Shown: piece by piece, positions 42,638 to 50,606 of the stretch
Layout of the letters: each line of letters opens with the position of its first letter
Position numbering within the stretch: the first letter of the stretch is position 1
Origin: Leisingera sp. SS27
Lineage (GTDB): Bacteria > Pseudomonadota > Alphaproteobacteria > Rhodobacterales > Rhodobacteraceae
DNA length: 64,000 bases
Reading direction: 5' to 3'
Assembly: GCF_028368855.1 (NCBI RefSeq)
Contig: NZ_JAQNCY010000010.1
Location: forward strand, 79,308-143,307
Made by a program: the position numbers and the translations under genes
The notes under the pieces: generated by a model
The model's input: the letters and a program-made list of their open reading frames with translations, nothing else
What the model was told of the DNA's origin: nothing
Database searches by the model: none

Positions 42638-43561
42638 ATGAATTCCCACCAACTTGCGGTTTTCCGCGAAGTCATGAAGACCGGCTCTGTCAGCCAGGCG
42701 GCCCGCAACCTGCACCGCACCCAGCCGGCCATCAGCGCTGCCATCAAGACTCTGGAAGAGGAACTGGGCCTCACGCTGTTCCTGCGCGAAGGCCGCCGTT
42801 TGGTTCCGGTGCCTGAGGCGCAGTACCTGATGGAAGAGGCAACGGAGATTCTGGCGCGGATGGAGACCGCGCAACAGAACCTCGCCAACATGCGCGACCG
42901 GGTGCAGGGCTCAATACGGATCGTGGCTATGCCAGGCCCGTCGACCTTTCTGCTTCCGGATTTCATCAGCCGCTTCGTGGCAGGCAAACCCGAGGTGCGG
43001 GTGACGCTGGCGACGCGCTCTTCGCCGCAGGTGCGCAGTCTGGTGGCAGCCGGGAGCTTTGACATCGGCTTCTGCGACATGACCCGGTTCCGCGGCGACC
43101 GCAAGCTGTATACGGCGGAGGAGCTGCCCAGCAACTGTCTGTGCGCAGTGCCCGCCAGCCATCCGCTGGTCGGCCGCCGTGTGATCACCGCCACCGATCT
43201 GAACGGCCAGCCGATGGGCGCGCTGCAGCCGGACCACAACACCTACCAGGCCACCTCACAGGCCTTTCTGGCAGCCGGCTCCGAGTTCAACCTGCGTTAT
43301 GATGCGCAGTATTTCCTGCCGCTGTTCCACTTCATCGCCGCGGGGCAGGCCTGTGCTGTTGTCGACGTGCTGAGCGCCGAGAGCTACCGGCGCAGCAATG
43401 CGGGAGAGGAGCGGATCCGGTTTCTGCCGTTTGAGCCGGCGATTCCCTTTGGCTATTCCATTCTGACACCCAGTGAGCGTCCGCTGTCACAGCTTGCGGC
43501 GAGTTTCGCCGTAGCCTGGCGCGGCTACGTGGCAGATCTGCTGGCGCAGCGTTTTGAATAG
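42638..43561 (+). CDS. LysR family transcriptional regulator
   Basis: This 307-residue regulator has an N-terminal HTH (NSHQLAVFREVMKTGSVSQAARNLHRTQPAISAAIKTLEEELGLTLFLREGRRLVPV) and an effector domain (IRIVAMPGPSTFLLPDFISRF, DIGFCDMTRF, AGQACAVVDVLSAESY). It differs from the three GcvA-like LysR proteins in this window. It is divergent from the TAXI-TRAP unit and upstream of the ThDP enzyme, so it is likely to control one or both. Confidence 0.92.
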   Translation: MNSHQLAVFREVMKTGSVSQAARNLHRTQPAISAAIKTLEEELGLTLFLREGRRLVPVPEAQYLMEEATEILARMETAQQNLANMRDRVQGSIRIVAMPGPSTFLLPDFISRFVAGKPEVRVTLATRSSPQVRSLVAAGSFDIGFCDMTRFRGDRKLYTAEELPSNCLCAVPASHPLVGRRVITATDLNGQPMGALQPDHNTYQATSQAFLAAGSEFNLRYDAQYFLPLFHFIAAGQACAVVDVLSAESYRRSNAGEERIRFLPFEPAIPFGYSILTPSERPLSQLAASFAVAWRGYVADLLAQRFE

Positions 43562-43668
43562 GACACTGTTTTTAAGCGATTTTCTGACACTTCAGCAGTG
43601 ACTTGCCAACAGCCGCAAAGCGAAGCTGTGGCGTGGCGGAATTTTGCCTTCACATTTATCTACATTAT

Positions 43669-43676
43669 TGTATACA
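43669..43676. promoter_or_regulatory. Palindrome TGTATACA upstream of the ThDP enzyme
   Basis: A perfect 8-bp palindrome lies 63-70 nt before the ThDP gene start in an AT-rich stretch (ATTATTGTATACAGTTT). It may be a regulator site or overlap a -10 box. The remaining 43562-43738 gap shows nothing else recognisable. Confidence 0.3.
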
Positions 43677-43738
43677 GTTTGGAGTGCAAACTCCGGGCTC
43701 TCCCCGGGCAGGTTTCATGCAGGCTTTGGGAGGTTCCA

Positions 43739-45430
43739 ATGAAGAACACGATGAATGGCGCAGAGGCTATGGTGCGCGCGCTTGAGGCGCATGGGGTCAC
43801 CCATATCTTCGGCCTTTGCGGCGACACCACGCTGCCTTTTTACGATGCGATGAACCGGCTGGAGCATGGCATCACCCATATCCTCACCCGCGATGAGCGC
43901 AGCGCGGCCTATATGGCCGACGGGTTTTCCCGCGTGACCGGCCGGGTGGGGGTCTGCGAGGGTCCGTCCGGCGGCGGCGCCACATATATTCTCCCGGGGC
44001 TGATCGAGGCCAACGAAAGCTCCTATGCGGTGCTGGCGATCACCACCGACATTTCCGTGGGCTCCTACGGAAAATACCCGCTGACCGAGGTCAACCAGGA
44101 GGTCCTGATGGGGCCGCTGACCAAATTCAACACGGTCATCAAGCGCGCCGACCACATCCCGCGCATGGTGCGCCAGGCGTTCCGGGCAATGACCACCGGC
44201 CGCTCGGGCTCGGCGCATCTGGGGCTGCCCTATGACATCCAGTATGATGATGTTCAGGCCGATGACATCTGGGGCGACCCCAAGCATCAAAGCTATCCCG
44301 CCTACCGCTCGGCACCGGAACCCGGCGCGGCAGAGGCCGCAGCTGAAGCCATCCTGTCCGCAAAATCGCCGCTGATCGTCTGCGGCGGCGGCGTGGTGAT
44401 CTCGGGCGCGATGGAGGAGCTGGGCAGGCTTGCCTCCCGCCTCGACATTGCTGTGGGCACCTCGATCTCCGGCAAGGGATCGCTGGCCGATACGCATCCG
44501 CAATCGCTGGGGGTTGTCGGCTCCAACGGCGGCACCGACGAGACTTGGGAGATGATGGAGGGCGCCGATCTGGTTGTCTTTATGGGCTGCCGCGCCGGGT
44601 CCACCACCACCTCGCGCTGGGAAGCGCCGAAATCCGGCCAGCGCATCGTGCATTTCGACAATGATCCGATGGTGATCGGTGCCAACTACCCGACCGAGGT
44701 CGGTGTGGTGGCAGACCTGAAGCTCAGCTTGCAGGCGGTGAACGCCTATCTGGATGGCCGCGAGGGCAACCTGCCGGGTTTCGGTGCTGCTTCGAAAATC
44801 GCCGACATCAAGCAGCGCAAGTTCGCCAAGTTCGAGGAGCTGGCACACAGCAAGACCGACCAGGTGCTGCCGGAGCAGATCATTCATGCGCTGAACCAGA
44901 ACCTGCCCGAGGATGCCATCGTGGTGTCCGACCCTGGCACCAGCTGCCCCTATTACAACGCTTATTCACAGCAGAAACACCCGGGGCGCCAGTATATCAC
45001 CAACCGCGCGCATGGCGCCCTGGGCTATTCGCTGTCGGCGTCGCTCGGCGCCTGGTTCGGGCGGCCCGGAGCCAAGGTCGTGGGGATGATGGGCGACGGC
45101 TCCTTCAACTTTACCTGCGGCGAGCTGGAGACCGTGGTGCGCTGTAATGCGCCGATCACCTATGTGGTGTTCTCCAACGCCAACTTTGGCTGGATCAAGG
45201 CGAGCCAGCGGGACGATTGCGGCAAGCGGTACTACAATGTGGACTTCAACCGCACCAACCACGCCGCTGTGGCGGAAGCGTTCGGGGTCAAGACCTGGCG
45301 GGTAGAGCGACCGGAAGATCTGGACGACGCCATCAAGGAGGCCTTTGCCCACGACGGCCCGACCCTGATTGACGTGGTCTGCCAGGCGCTGGAGGATTCC
45401 GCCGCCCCGGTCCGGCGCTGGATGGGCTGA
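43739..45430 (+). CDS. ThDP-dependent enzyme, acetolactate-synthase-like
   Basis: This is a 563-residue three-domain ThDP enzyme. The N-terminal PYR domain has the cofactor-activating Glu in LTRDERSAAYMADGFSRVTG. The central domain has LIVCGGGVVISGAMEEL. The C-terminal PP domain has the ThDP/Mg motif GDGSFNFTCGELETVVRCNAPITYVVFSN. It belongs to the acetolactate synthase/oxalyl-CoA decarboxylase superfamily; the substrate is undefined and no small regulatory subunit is present. Start 43739 is set by GGGAGG upstream. It may decarboxylate a 2-oxo acid generated by the neighbouring deaminating enzymes. Confidence 0.9.
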   Translation: MKNTMNGAEAMVRALEAHGVTHIFGLCGDTTLPFYDAMNRLEHGITHILTRDERSAAYMADGFSRVTGRVGVCEGPSGGGATYILPGLIEANESSYAVLAITTDISVGSYGKYPLTEVNQEVLMGPLTKFNTVIKRADHIPRMVRQAFRAMTTGRSGSAHLGLPYDIQYDDVQADDIWGDPKHQSYPAYRSAPEPGAAEAAAEAILSAKSPLIVCGGGVVISGAMEELGRLASRLDIAVGTSISGKGSLADTHPQSLGVVGSNGGTDETWEMMEGADLVVFMGCRAGSTTTSRWEAPKSGQRIVHFDNDPMVIGANYPTEVGVVADLKLSLQAVNAYLDGREGNLPGFGAASKIADIKQRKFAKFEELAHSKTDQVLPEQIIHALNQNLPEDAIVVSDPGTSCPYYNAYSQQKHPGRQYITNRAHGALGYSLSASLGAWFGRPGAKVVGMMGDGSFNFTCGELETVVRCNAPITYVVFSNANFGWIKASQRDDCGKRYYNVDFNRTNHAAVAEAFGVKTWRVERPEDLDDAIKEAFAHDGPTLIDVVCQALEDSAAPVRRWMG

Positions 45431-45454
45431 GGCCATTCAAATCAGATGAAGCAG

Positions 45455-45483
45455 AAGGCCGGGAACGTCACGTTTCCGGCCTT
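45455..45483 (+). terminator. Hairpin between ThDP enzyme and PLP lyase genes
   Basis: Arms AAGGCCGGGAACG (45455-45467) and CGTTTCCGGCCTT (45471-45483) pair with one wobble and a 3-nt loop, ending in TTGTCT. Confidence 0.75.
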
Positions 45484-45546
45484 GTCTCATTTGCGGGACG
45501 CCCGCTATGAATTCATCCAACCCGAACTCAGGAAAGGCGCCCGCAA

Positions 45547-46662
45547 ATGGATACCCCCAATGTCCCCAAACCCGGCGCCATGCTGCATTTGCGCGGCAAC
45601 ACGCTGTCCGAAGGTGATCCGGTTGCGCTGCCGCTGACGCAAAGCTCCATGTACCACCTGCCGGGCGACTGGACTGGCGGCCCCAGTTATGGCCGGGTGG
45701 ACAATGCAACCTGGGAGCATCTGGAGCATGTGCTGGGCTACCTGGAAGACGCGCCAACGCTGGCCTTTCCGTCGGGCATGGCCGCAATCTCGGCCTCGCT
45801 GTTTGCAACACTCAGGGTTGGGTCCAGGATTCTGATCCCGTCGGACGGGTATTACGTCACCCGGCGCCTCAGTGAGAGGTTTCTGCAGAACCTTGGCGTT
45901 TCTGTTGAGCAGCGCCCGACCACCGCTTTTGCTGAAGGCGGGTTTGAAGGCTTTGACGTGGTATTTGCGGAAACCCCGTCGAATCCCGGCCTGGACCTTT
46001 GCGATCTGCGCGCAATTGCAGGTGCAGTGCACGCAGCAGACGGCATTCTCATTGTCGACAACACAACTATGACCCCGCTGGGTCAGCGCCCGCTGGAGCT
46101 GGGCGCTGATGTGGTTGTGGCATCCGACACTAAGGCACCGGGCGGGCATTCGGATGTGCTGATGGGGCATCTTGCCACCCGCAACGAAGACATCCTGCAA
46201 GCCGCGCGCGAGTGGCGCCAGTTCGGCGGCAGCATCCCCGGCCCGCAGGAGGCCTGGCTGGCGCACCGCGGGCTGGAGACGCTGGAGCTGCGTTTTGAGC
46301 GGATGTGCAGCACCGCCGAGGTGCTGGCCGAACGGCTGGCGGCGCATCCGCTGGTGCAGGCGATCCGCTTTCCGGGGTTGAAGTCCGATCCCTCGCATAA
46401 GCTGGCGAAACAGCAGATGGCGCGGTTCGGTTTCCTGATCTCGATCACGCTGGACAGCGCGGAACAGGCCGATGCTTTCATCAACACCTGCCCGCTGATC
46501 CGCTCCGCAACGTCGTTTGGCGGGGTGCATACCTCAGCTGAGCGCCGCGCCCGCTGGGGTGATGCCGTGGCGCCGGGCTTTATCCGCATCTCAGTTGGTA
46601 CTGAGCCGGCAGAGGAATTGTGGAGTGCTATGGCCGCGTCTCTGGACGCTCTGCTGGAATAG
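45547..46662 (+). CDS. Cys/Met-metabolism PLP enzyme (cystathionine lyase/synthase family)
   Basis: This is a 371-residue fold-type-I enzyme. Family features are FPSGMAAISASLFATL, VDNTTMTPLGQRPLELGADVVVASDTKAPGGHSDVLMG (PLP lysine in SDTKAPGG), RGLETLELRFERM and the C-terminal SFGGVHTSAERRARWG...GFIRISVGTE. It catalyses gamma- or beta-elimination/replacement on sulfur amino acids or analogues. It follows the ThDP gene after a terminator hairpin. Whether the two share a pathway is unclear. Confidence 0.92.
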   Translation: MDTPNVPKPGAMLHLRGNTLSEGDPVALPLTQSSMYHLPGDWTGGPSYGRVDNATWEHLEHVLGYLEDAPTLAFPSGMAAISASLFATLRVGSRILIPSDGYYVTRRLSERFLQNLGVSVEQRPTTAFAEGGFEGFDVVFAETPSNPGLDLCDLRAIAGAVHAADGILIVDNTTMTPLGQRPLELGADVVVASDTKAPGGHSDVLMGHLATRNEDILQAAREWRQFGGSIPGPQEAWLAHRGLETLELRFERMCSTAEVLAERLAAHPLVQAIRFPGLKSDPSHKLAKQQMARFGFLISITLDSAEQADAFINTCPLIRSATSFGGVHTSAERRARWGDAVAPGFIRISVGTEPAEELWSAMAASLDALLE

Positions 46663-46704
46663 CAAAGCCTCAACCGCCGCAGCGAAAATGGGTCGAAAAC
46701 CGCT

Positions 46705-47592
46705 TCAGACCAGCGCGTGATACAGCGCCATGAGCCAATTGCAGAAGGATTTGACCTCCTCCCGCTGGCCCGCCCTGTCGTTGATCACGATGTAATGCGA
46801 GCGCCGTTTCGGCAGTTTGTACGCCGTCGGAACCACCACCAGTCCCTGCTCAATGTACTGCCGGGCAAAGCTTTCCAGCACCATCGTCACCCCGTGGCCT
46901 GCCGCCACGGTTTGCAGCGCCAGCAGGGAGGAATCCGCCTTGAGCCAGTCCGCCGGTGTCTGCAGGTTCAGCCCGTGCAGCTCTGACAGGCGGCCCCAGT
47001 CGGTTTCCGAGCCGAAGATCTGCACCACATCGGACCCGGCCAGATCATGGATGGACGGGCTGCCGCCCAGATCGTGCAGGTAGGCGGGGCTGCAGACCGG
47101 AACCGCGTTCTCGTGGCCAAGGTGCAAAACGTCGCTCTCCTGCCAGTCGCCGCCATAGCGGATGTCGATGTCCAGACCTTCCTCGTCAAACCGGTTGGCC
47201 CAGATCGATGTGGTCAGCTGCACCAGAATATCCGGGTGGGCCGCTTGAAAACGGCCAAGCTGAGGCGCAATGACAAGGGCCGCGCAGGAAATCGAGGCCC
47301 GCACTCTGACAACCCGCTTGCGTTTCTTGCCGAACAACCCGGCAGTGGCCTGCTGCATGTCGATGAAGGATTTGCGGATCGGCTGGGCATAGGCCTGGCC
47401 GGTGTCAGTGAGCGCCACCCCGCGCGGCAGCCGTTTGAACAGCTGGGTGTTCAGGTGCTTCTCCAGCAGGCGGATCTGCTGGCTGATGGCAGCGGGCGTA
47501 AGACCCAGCTCCTCCGCCGCAGCGGAGAAACTGTTCAGCCGTGCCGCGGCCTCGAAGGCCTTGAGCCAAGTTACGTGAGGCAGGTCGGTCAT
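46705..47592 (-). CDS. LysR family transcriptional regulator (GcvA-like)
   Basis: This is a 295-residue regulator with HTH WLKAFEAAARLNSFSAAAEELGLTPAAISQQIRLLE and effector domain VRVRASISCAALVIAPQLGRFQ, LDIDIRYGGDW, GHGVTMVLESFA. ATG 47592 fits the conserved family start; the longer upstream frame only crosses the promoter and the oppositely coded GMC gene. It is divergent from the GMC oxidoreductase and probably controls it and the following enolase-superfamily gene. Confidence 0.91.
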   Translation of the reverse strand: MTDLPHVTWLKAFEAAARLNSFSAAAEELGLTPAAISQQIRLLEKHLNTQLFKRLPRGVALTDTGQAYAQPIRKSFIDMQQATAGLFGKKRKRVVRVRASISCAALVIAPQLGRFQAAHPDILVQLTTSIWANRFDEEGLDIDIRYGGDWQESDVLHLGHENAVPVCSPAYLHDLGGSPSIHDLAGSDVVQIFGSETDWGRLSELHGLNLQTPADWLKADSSLLALQTVAAGHGVTMVLESFARQYIEQGLVVVPTAYKLPKRRSHYIVINDRAGQREEVKSFCNWLMALYHALV

Positions 47593-47602
47593 GGCATAAG
47601 CT

Positions 47603-47617
47603 TTAAGCACAGTTAAG
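47603..47617. promoter_or_regulatory. TTAAG direct repeats at 10-bp phase in the LysR/GMC promoter
   Basis: TTAAG occurs at 47603 and 47613 within CTTTAAGCACAGTTAAG, between the divergent LysR and GMC genes. The one-turn spacing would suit a LysR binding site. Confidence 0.3.
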
Positions 47618-47697
47618 TCATAGGGGCAAAACACATTGTTTGATTTATATCTAAGGCGCTGCGCAATCTGAGGGGAAACAAACGGACCGGGCATGCC

Positions 47698-49356
47698 ATG
47701 GCGCAGACATTCGACTTCATCATCGTGGGCGCCGGTTCGGCCGGCTGCGTGCTGGCCGACCGGCTGACCGCCAATGGCCGCTACAAGGTGCTGCTGATCG
47801 AGGCTGGCGGCAGCGACCGGCGGTTCTGGATCAAGATCCCGGTTGGCTATGGCTTCACCTTCTCGGATCCGAAGGTGAACTGGCGCTACTCCGCCGCGGC
47901 GGACCCGGGGCTGAACGGGCGTGCCGCCTATTGGCCGCGAGGCAAGGTGCTTGGCGGCTCCAGCTCCATCAACGCGATGGCCTATGTGCGCGGGCTGCCG
48001 CATGATTTCGACGACTGGGAGGCCGCAGGCGCCACCGGCTGGGGCTGGGACAACGTGCGCCGCAGCTATGAGGCGCTGGAGACCAACGACGAATGGCACG
48101 AGGGCCGCCGCCGCTTGCGCGGGACGGGGCCGGTGCGGGTCACCGACCTTAGCGAACGGATGCACCCCTTTGCCGGAAATTTTCTGGCAGCAGGGCAGGA
48201 CATGGGCTGGCCGTTTCTGCCGGACATGAACGCCGCGGCGGAGGAAGGTACCAATACCCTGCCCGGCGAGGGCATGGGGTATGTCCGCAGCACCGTGAAG
48301 GACGGGCGGCGCTGGTCCTCGGCGGATGCCTTCCTGCGGCCCGCGATGAAGCGCGGCAACCTGACGGTGATCAGCGGCGCGCTGGTCGAGAAGGTGTTGA
48401 CCAAGGGCGGACGCGCCACCGGCGTGGCCTTCCGGGTGAAGGGCCAGCCGCAAACCGCCATGGCGGCGCGCGAAGTGATCCTGAGCGCGGGTGCGGTGAA
48501 CTCTCCGCAGCTTTTGCAACTCTCTGGCATTGGTCCTGCAGCGCTGCTGCACCGCCATGGTATCCAGGTGGCGCATGACCTGCCGCAGGTGGGGCAGGGG
48601 CTGCAGGACCACCTGGCAGTCTCGCATTTCTACTGGGCCAATACTGCGACGCTGAACGACCGGCTGGGCAGTTTTGCCAAGCAGATGAAGGCCGGTCTGC
48701 AGTATGTGCTGACCCGCAAGGGACCGCTGAGCGTGCCGGTGAACCAGTGCAGCGGCTTTGTCCGCACGGCGGGCGCAGCACTGCCGGATGTGCAGGTTTA
48801 TTGCAACCCGGCGTCTTACTCGACGCAGGCAAATGGCAAGCCGCAGATCGACAGGGACAACGGCTTCCTGCTGTGCGTGCAGCCGAGCCGCCCGGTCAGC
48901 CGCGGTCAGATCACTATCCAGTCTGCCGATCCTGCGCAGGCACCCATGATTGAGCCGAACTCATTGTCGGCGGCGGAAGACAAGGCAACCGCAATCCGTG
49001 CCAGCCATCTGCTGCAGGCGCTGGCCGCCACCCCGGCGATGAAACGGGTCACGCGAGAGCGGCGGGTGCCGGATATCGCCGGAATGGATGACACGGCGCT
49101 GCTGGAGAACTTCCGCGAGCGCGCAGGCAGCGTGTTTCATGCAAGCTGCACGTGCCGGATGGGGCATACTGCAACCGACTCGGTGCTGGATGCGCGGCTC
49201 AGGGTGCATGGGATGGCGGGTTTGCGGGTGATCGACGCCTCGTCGTTTCCGAATGTGACCTCGGGCAATACCAACGCACCGACGATGATGCTGGCGGCGC
49301 GCGGGGCGGAAATGGTTCTGAAAGATAACGAAAACAGGCCCTTGGCGGCTGAATGA
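47698..49356 (+). CDS. GMC-family FAD oxidoreductase (choline-dehydrogenase-like)
   Basis: This is a 552-residue flavoprotein. The FAD motif is IIVGAGSAGCVLADRLTANG at the N-terminus. The two GMC signatures appear in GKVLGGSSSINAMAYVRG and AREVILSAGAVNSPQLLQLSGIGP. The catalytic His fits H481 (SVFHASCTCRMG), with its partner Asn in SGNTNAP. GMC enzymes oxidise primary alcohols such as choline to aldehydes. It is followed 13 nt later by an enolase-superfamily gene. A betaine-type alcohol substrate would fit the neighbours, but BetA identity is not claimed. Confidence 0.92.
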   Translation: MAQTFDFIIVGAGSAGCVLADRLTANGRYKVLLIEAGGSDRRFWIKIPVGYGFTFSDPKVNWRYSAAADPGLNGRAAYWPRGKVLGGSSSINAMAYVRGLPHDFDDWEAAGATGWGWDNVRRSYEALETNDEWHEGRRRLRGTGPVRVTDLSERMHPFAGNFLAAGQDMGWPFLPDMNAAAEEGTNTLPGEGMGYVRSTVKDGRRWSSADAFLRPAMKRGNLTVISGALVEKVLTKGGRATGVAFRVKGQPQTAMAAREVILSAGAVNSPQLLQLSGIGPAALLHRHGIQVAHDLPQVGQGLQDHLAVSHFYWANTATLNDRLGSFAKQMKAGLQYVLTRKGPLSVPVNQCSGFVRTAGAALPDVQVYCNPASYSTQANGKPQIDRDNGFLLCVQPSRPVSRGQITIQSADPAQAPMIEPNSLSAAEDKATAIRASHLLQALAATPAMKRVTRERRVPDIAGMDDTALLENFRERAGSVFHASCTCRMGHTATDSVLDARLRVHGMAGLRVIDASSFPNVTSGNTNAPTMMLAARGAEMVLKDNENRPLAAE

Positions 49357-49369
49357 CAGGGAAATTCAG

Positions 49370-50578
49370 ATGAAACTCGACACCATCGAAACCTTTGTGT
49401 TCGGCAACCCGCCGCCGCGCCATGGCGGGCGCTATTTCATCTTTGTGCGCCTGACCACCGCCTGCGGCATCACCGGGGTGGGGGAGATTTATAACGCCAC
49501 CTTCGGACCGGATCTGTGCTGCGCGATGGCAAAGGAGATGTTTGCCCGCCAATTCGAGGGCTGCGACCCGCATCATATCGAGAAGCTGTGGCGGAAATCC
49601 TATGGTGCGGGCTATACGATGCGGCCCGATGTGACGGTGATGGGGGTCTTAAGCGGTCTGGAAATGGCCTGCTGGGACATCATTGGCAAGGCCGCGGGCA
49701 AGCCGGTTTATGAGTTGATGGGCGGCCAGGTGCATGAGCGGCTGCGCAGCTATACTTACCTGTACCCGCCGGAAGGCGATGTGTACCCGGACCCGGACAC
49801 GCCCAATGTCTACAACGACCCGGATATGGCGGCGGAAGTTGCGCTGCAGCGGGTGGAGCAGGGCTTCACCGCAGTGAAATTCGACCCGGCCGGGCCGTAT
49901 ACGATCTATGACGGGCATCAGCCGCGGCTGGAGGACCTGGAGCGCAGCGAAATGTTCGTAAAGCGCATTCGCGAGGCGGTTGGCACCCGGGCGGACCTCT
50001 TGTTCGGTACCCACGGGCAGTTCACCGTATCGGGCGCAAAACGGATGGCGCGGCGGCTGGAGCCCTATGAGCCCTTGTGGTTTGAAGAGCCGGTGCCGCC
50101 GGAAAATCCCGCCGATATGGCAGAGGTCGCGCGCTTCACCTCGGTTCCAATCTCCACCGGTGAGCGGCTCTGCACCAAACATGAATTCGCCCGCGTGCTG
50201 GAGGCTGGCGCGGCCTCGATCCTGCAAATGGACTTGGGGCGGGTCGGGGGCCTCTTGGAGGCCAAGAAAATCGCATCCATGGCGGAGACCCGGCAGGCGC
50301 AGATCGCGCCGCATCTTTATTGCGGGCCGGTGGTGGCGGCGGCAAACATTCAGATTTCTGCCTGCAGTCCGAATTTCCTGATCCTGGAAAGCATCGGCAC
50401 TTTCGAAGGCCCCTATATGTCCTGTCTCAAGTCCGCGATCACCTGGGAGGACGGCTATGTGATCCCCTCCAAGGAGCCGGGCCTGGGGGTGGAGTTGGAC
50501 GACGCAGCCATCGCCGCCAGCCCCTATACCGGCAGCAAGCTGCATCTGGAGCTGGCGCATGAGCCAGTGGTTCAGTGA
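49370..50578 (+). CDS. Enolase-superfamily protein (mandelate racemase/MLE family)
   Basis: This is a 402-residue protein with cap domain plus barrel. K170 (AVKFDPAGPY), the acidic pair in WFEEPVPPEN (239-240), E265 (STGERL) and H315 (APHLYCGP) fit an MR-type acid-sugar dehydratase/racemase active site. The segment that normally supplies the first metal-binding Asp reads FGTHGQFT, with Gly where Asp is expected by eye. It forms a two-gene unit with the GMC oxidoreductase. The substrate cannot be named; an acid sugar or a betaine derivative are both possible. Confidence 0.87.
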   Translation: MKLDTIETFVFGNPPPRHGGRYFIFVRLTTACGITGVGEIYNATFGPDLCCAMAKEMFARQFEGCDPHHIEKLWRKSYGAGYTMRPDVTVMGVLSGLEMACWDIIGKAAGKPVYELMGGQVHERLRSYTYLYPPEGDVYPDPDTPNVYNDPDMAAEVALQRVEQGFTAVKFDPAGPYTIYDGHQPRLEDLERSEMFVKRIREAVGTRADLLFGTHGQFTVSGAKRMARRLEPYEPLWFEEPVPPENPADMAEVARFTSVPISTGERLCTKHEFARVLEAGAASILQMDLGRVGGLLEAKKIASMAETRQAQIAPHLYCGPVVAAANIQISACSPNFLILESIGTFEGPYMSCLKSAITWEDGYVIPSKEPGLGVELDDAAIAASPYTGSKLHLELAHEPVVQ

Positions 50579-50585
50579 ACACGGC

Positions 50586-50606
50586 CCCCGGCATCATCTG
50601 CCGGGG
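50586..50606. terminator. Bidirectional terminator between convergent units
   Basis: Arms CCCCGGCA (50586-50593) and TGCCGGGG (50599-50606) with a 5-nt loop sit in the short gap and overlap the end of the MttB-like gene. Confidence 0.65.
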
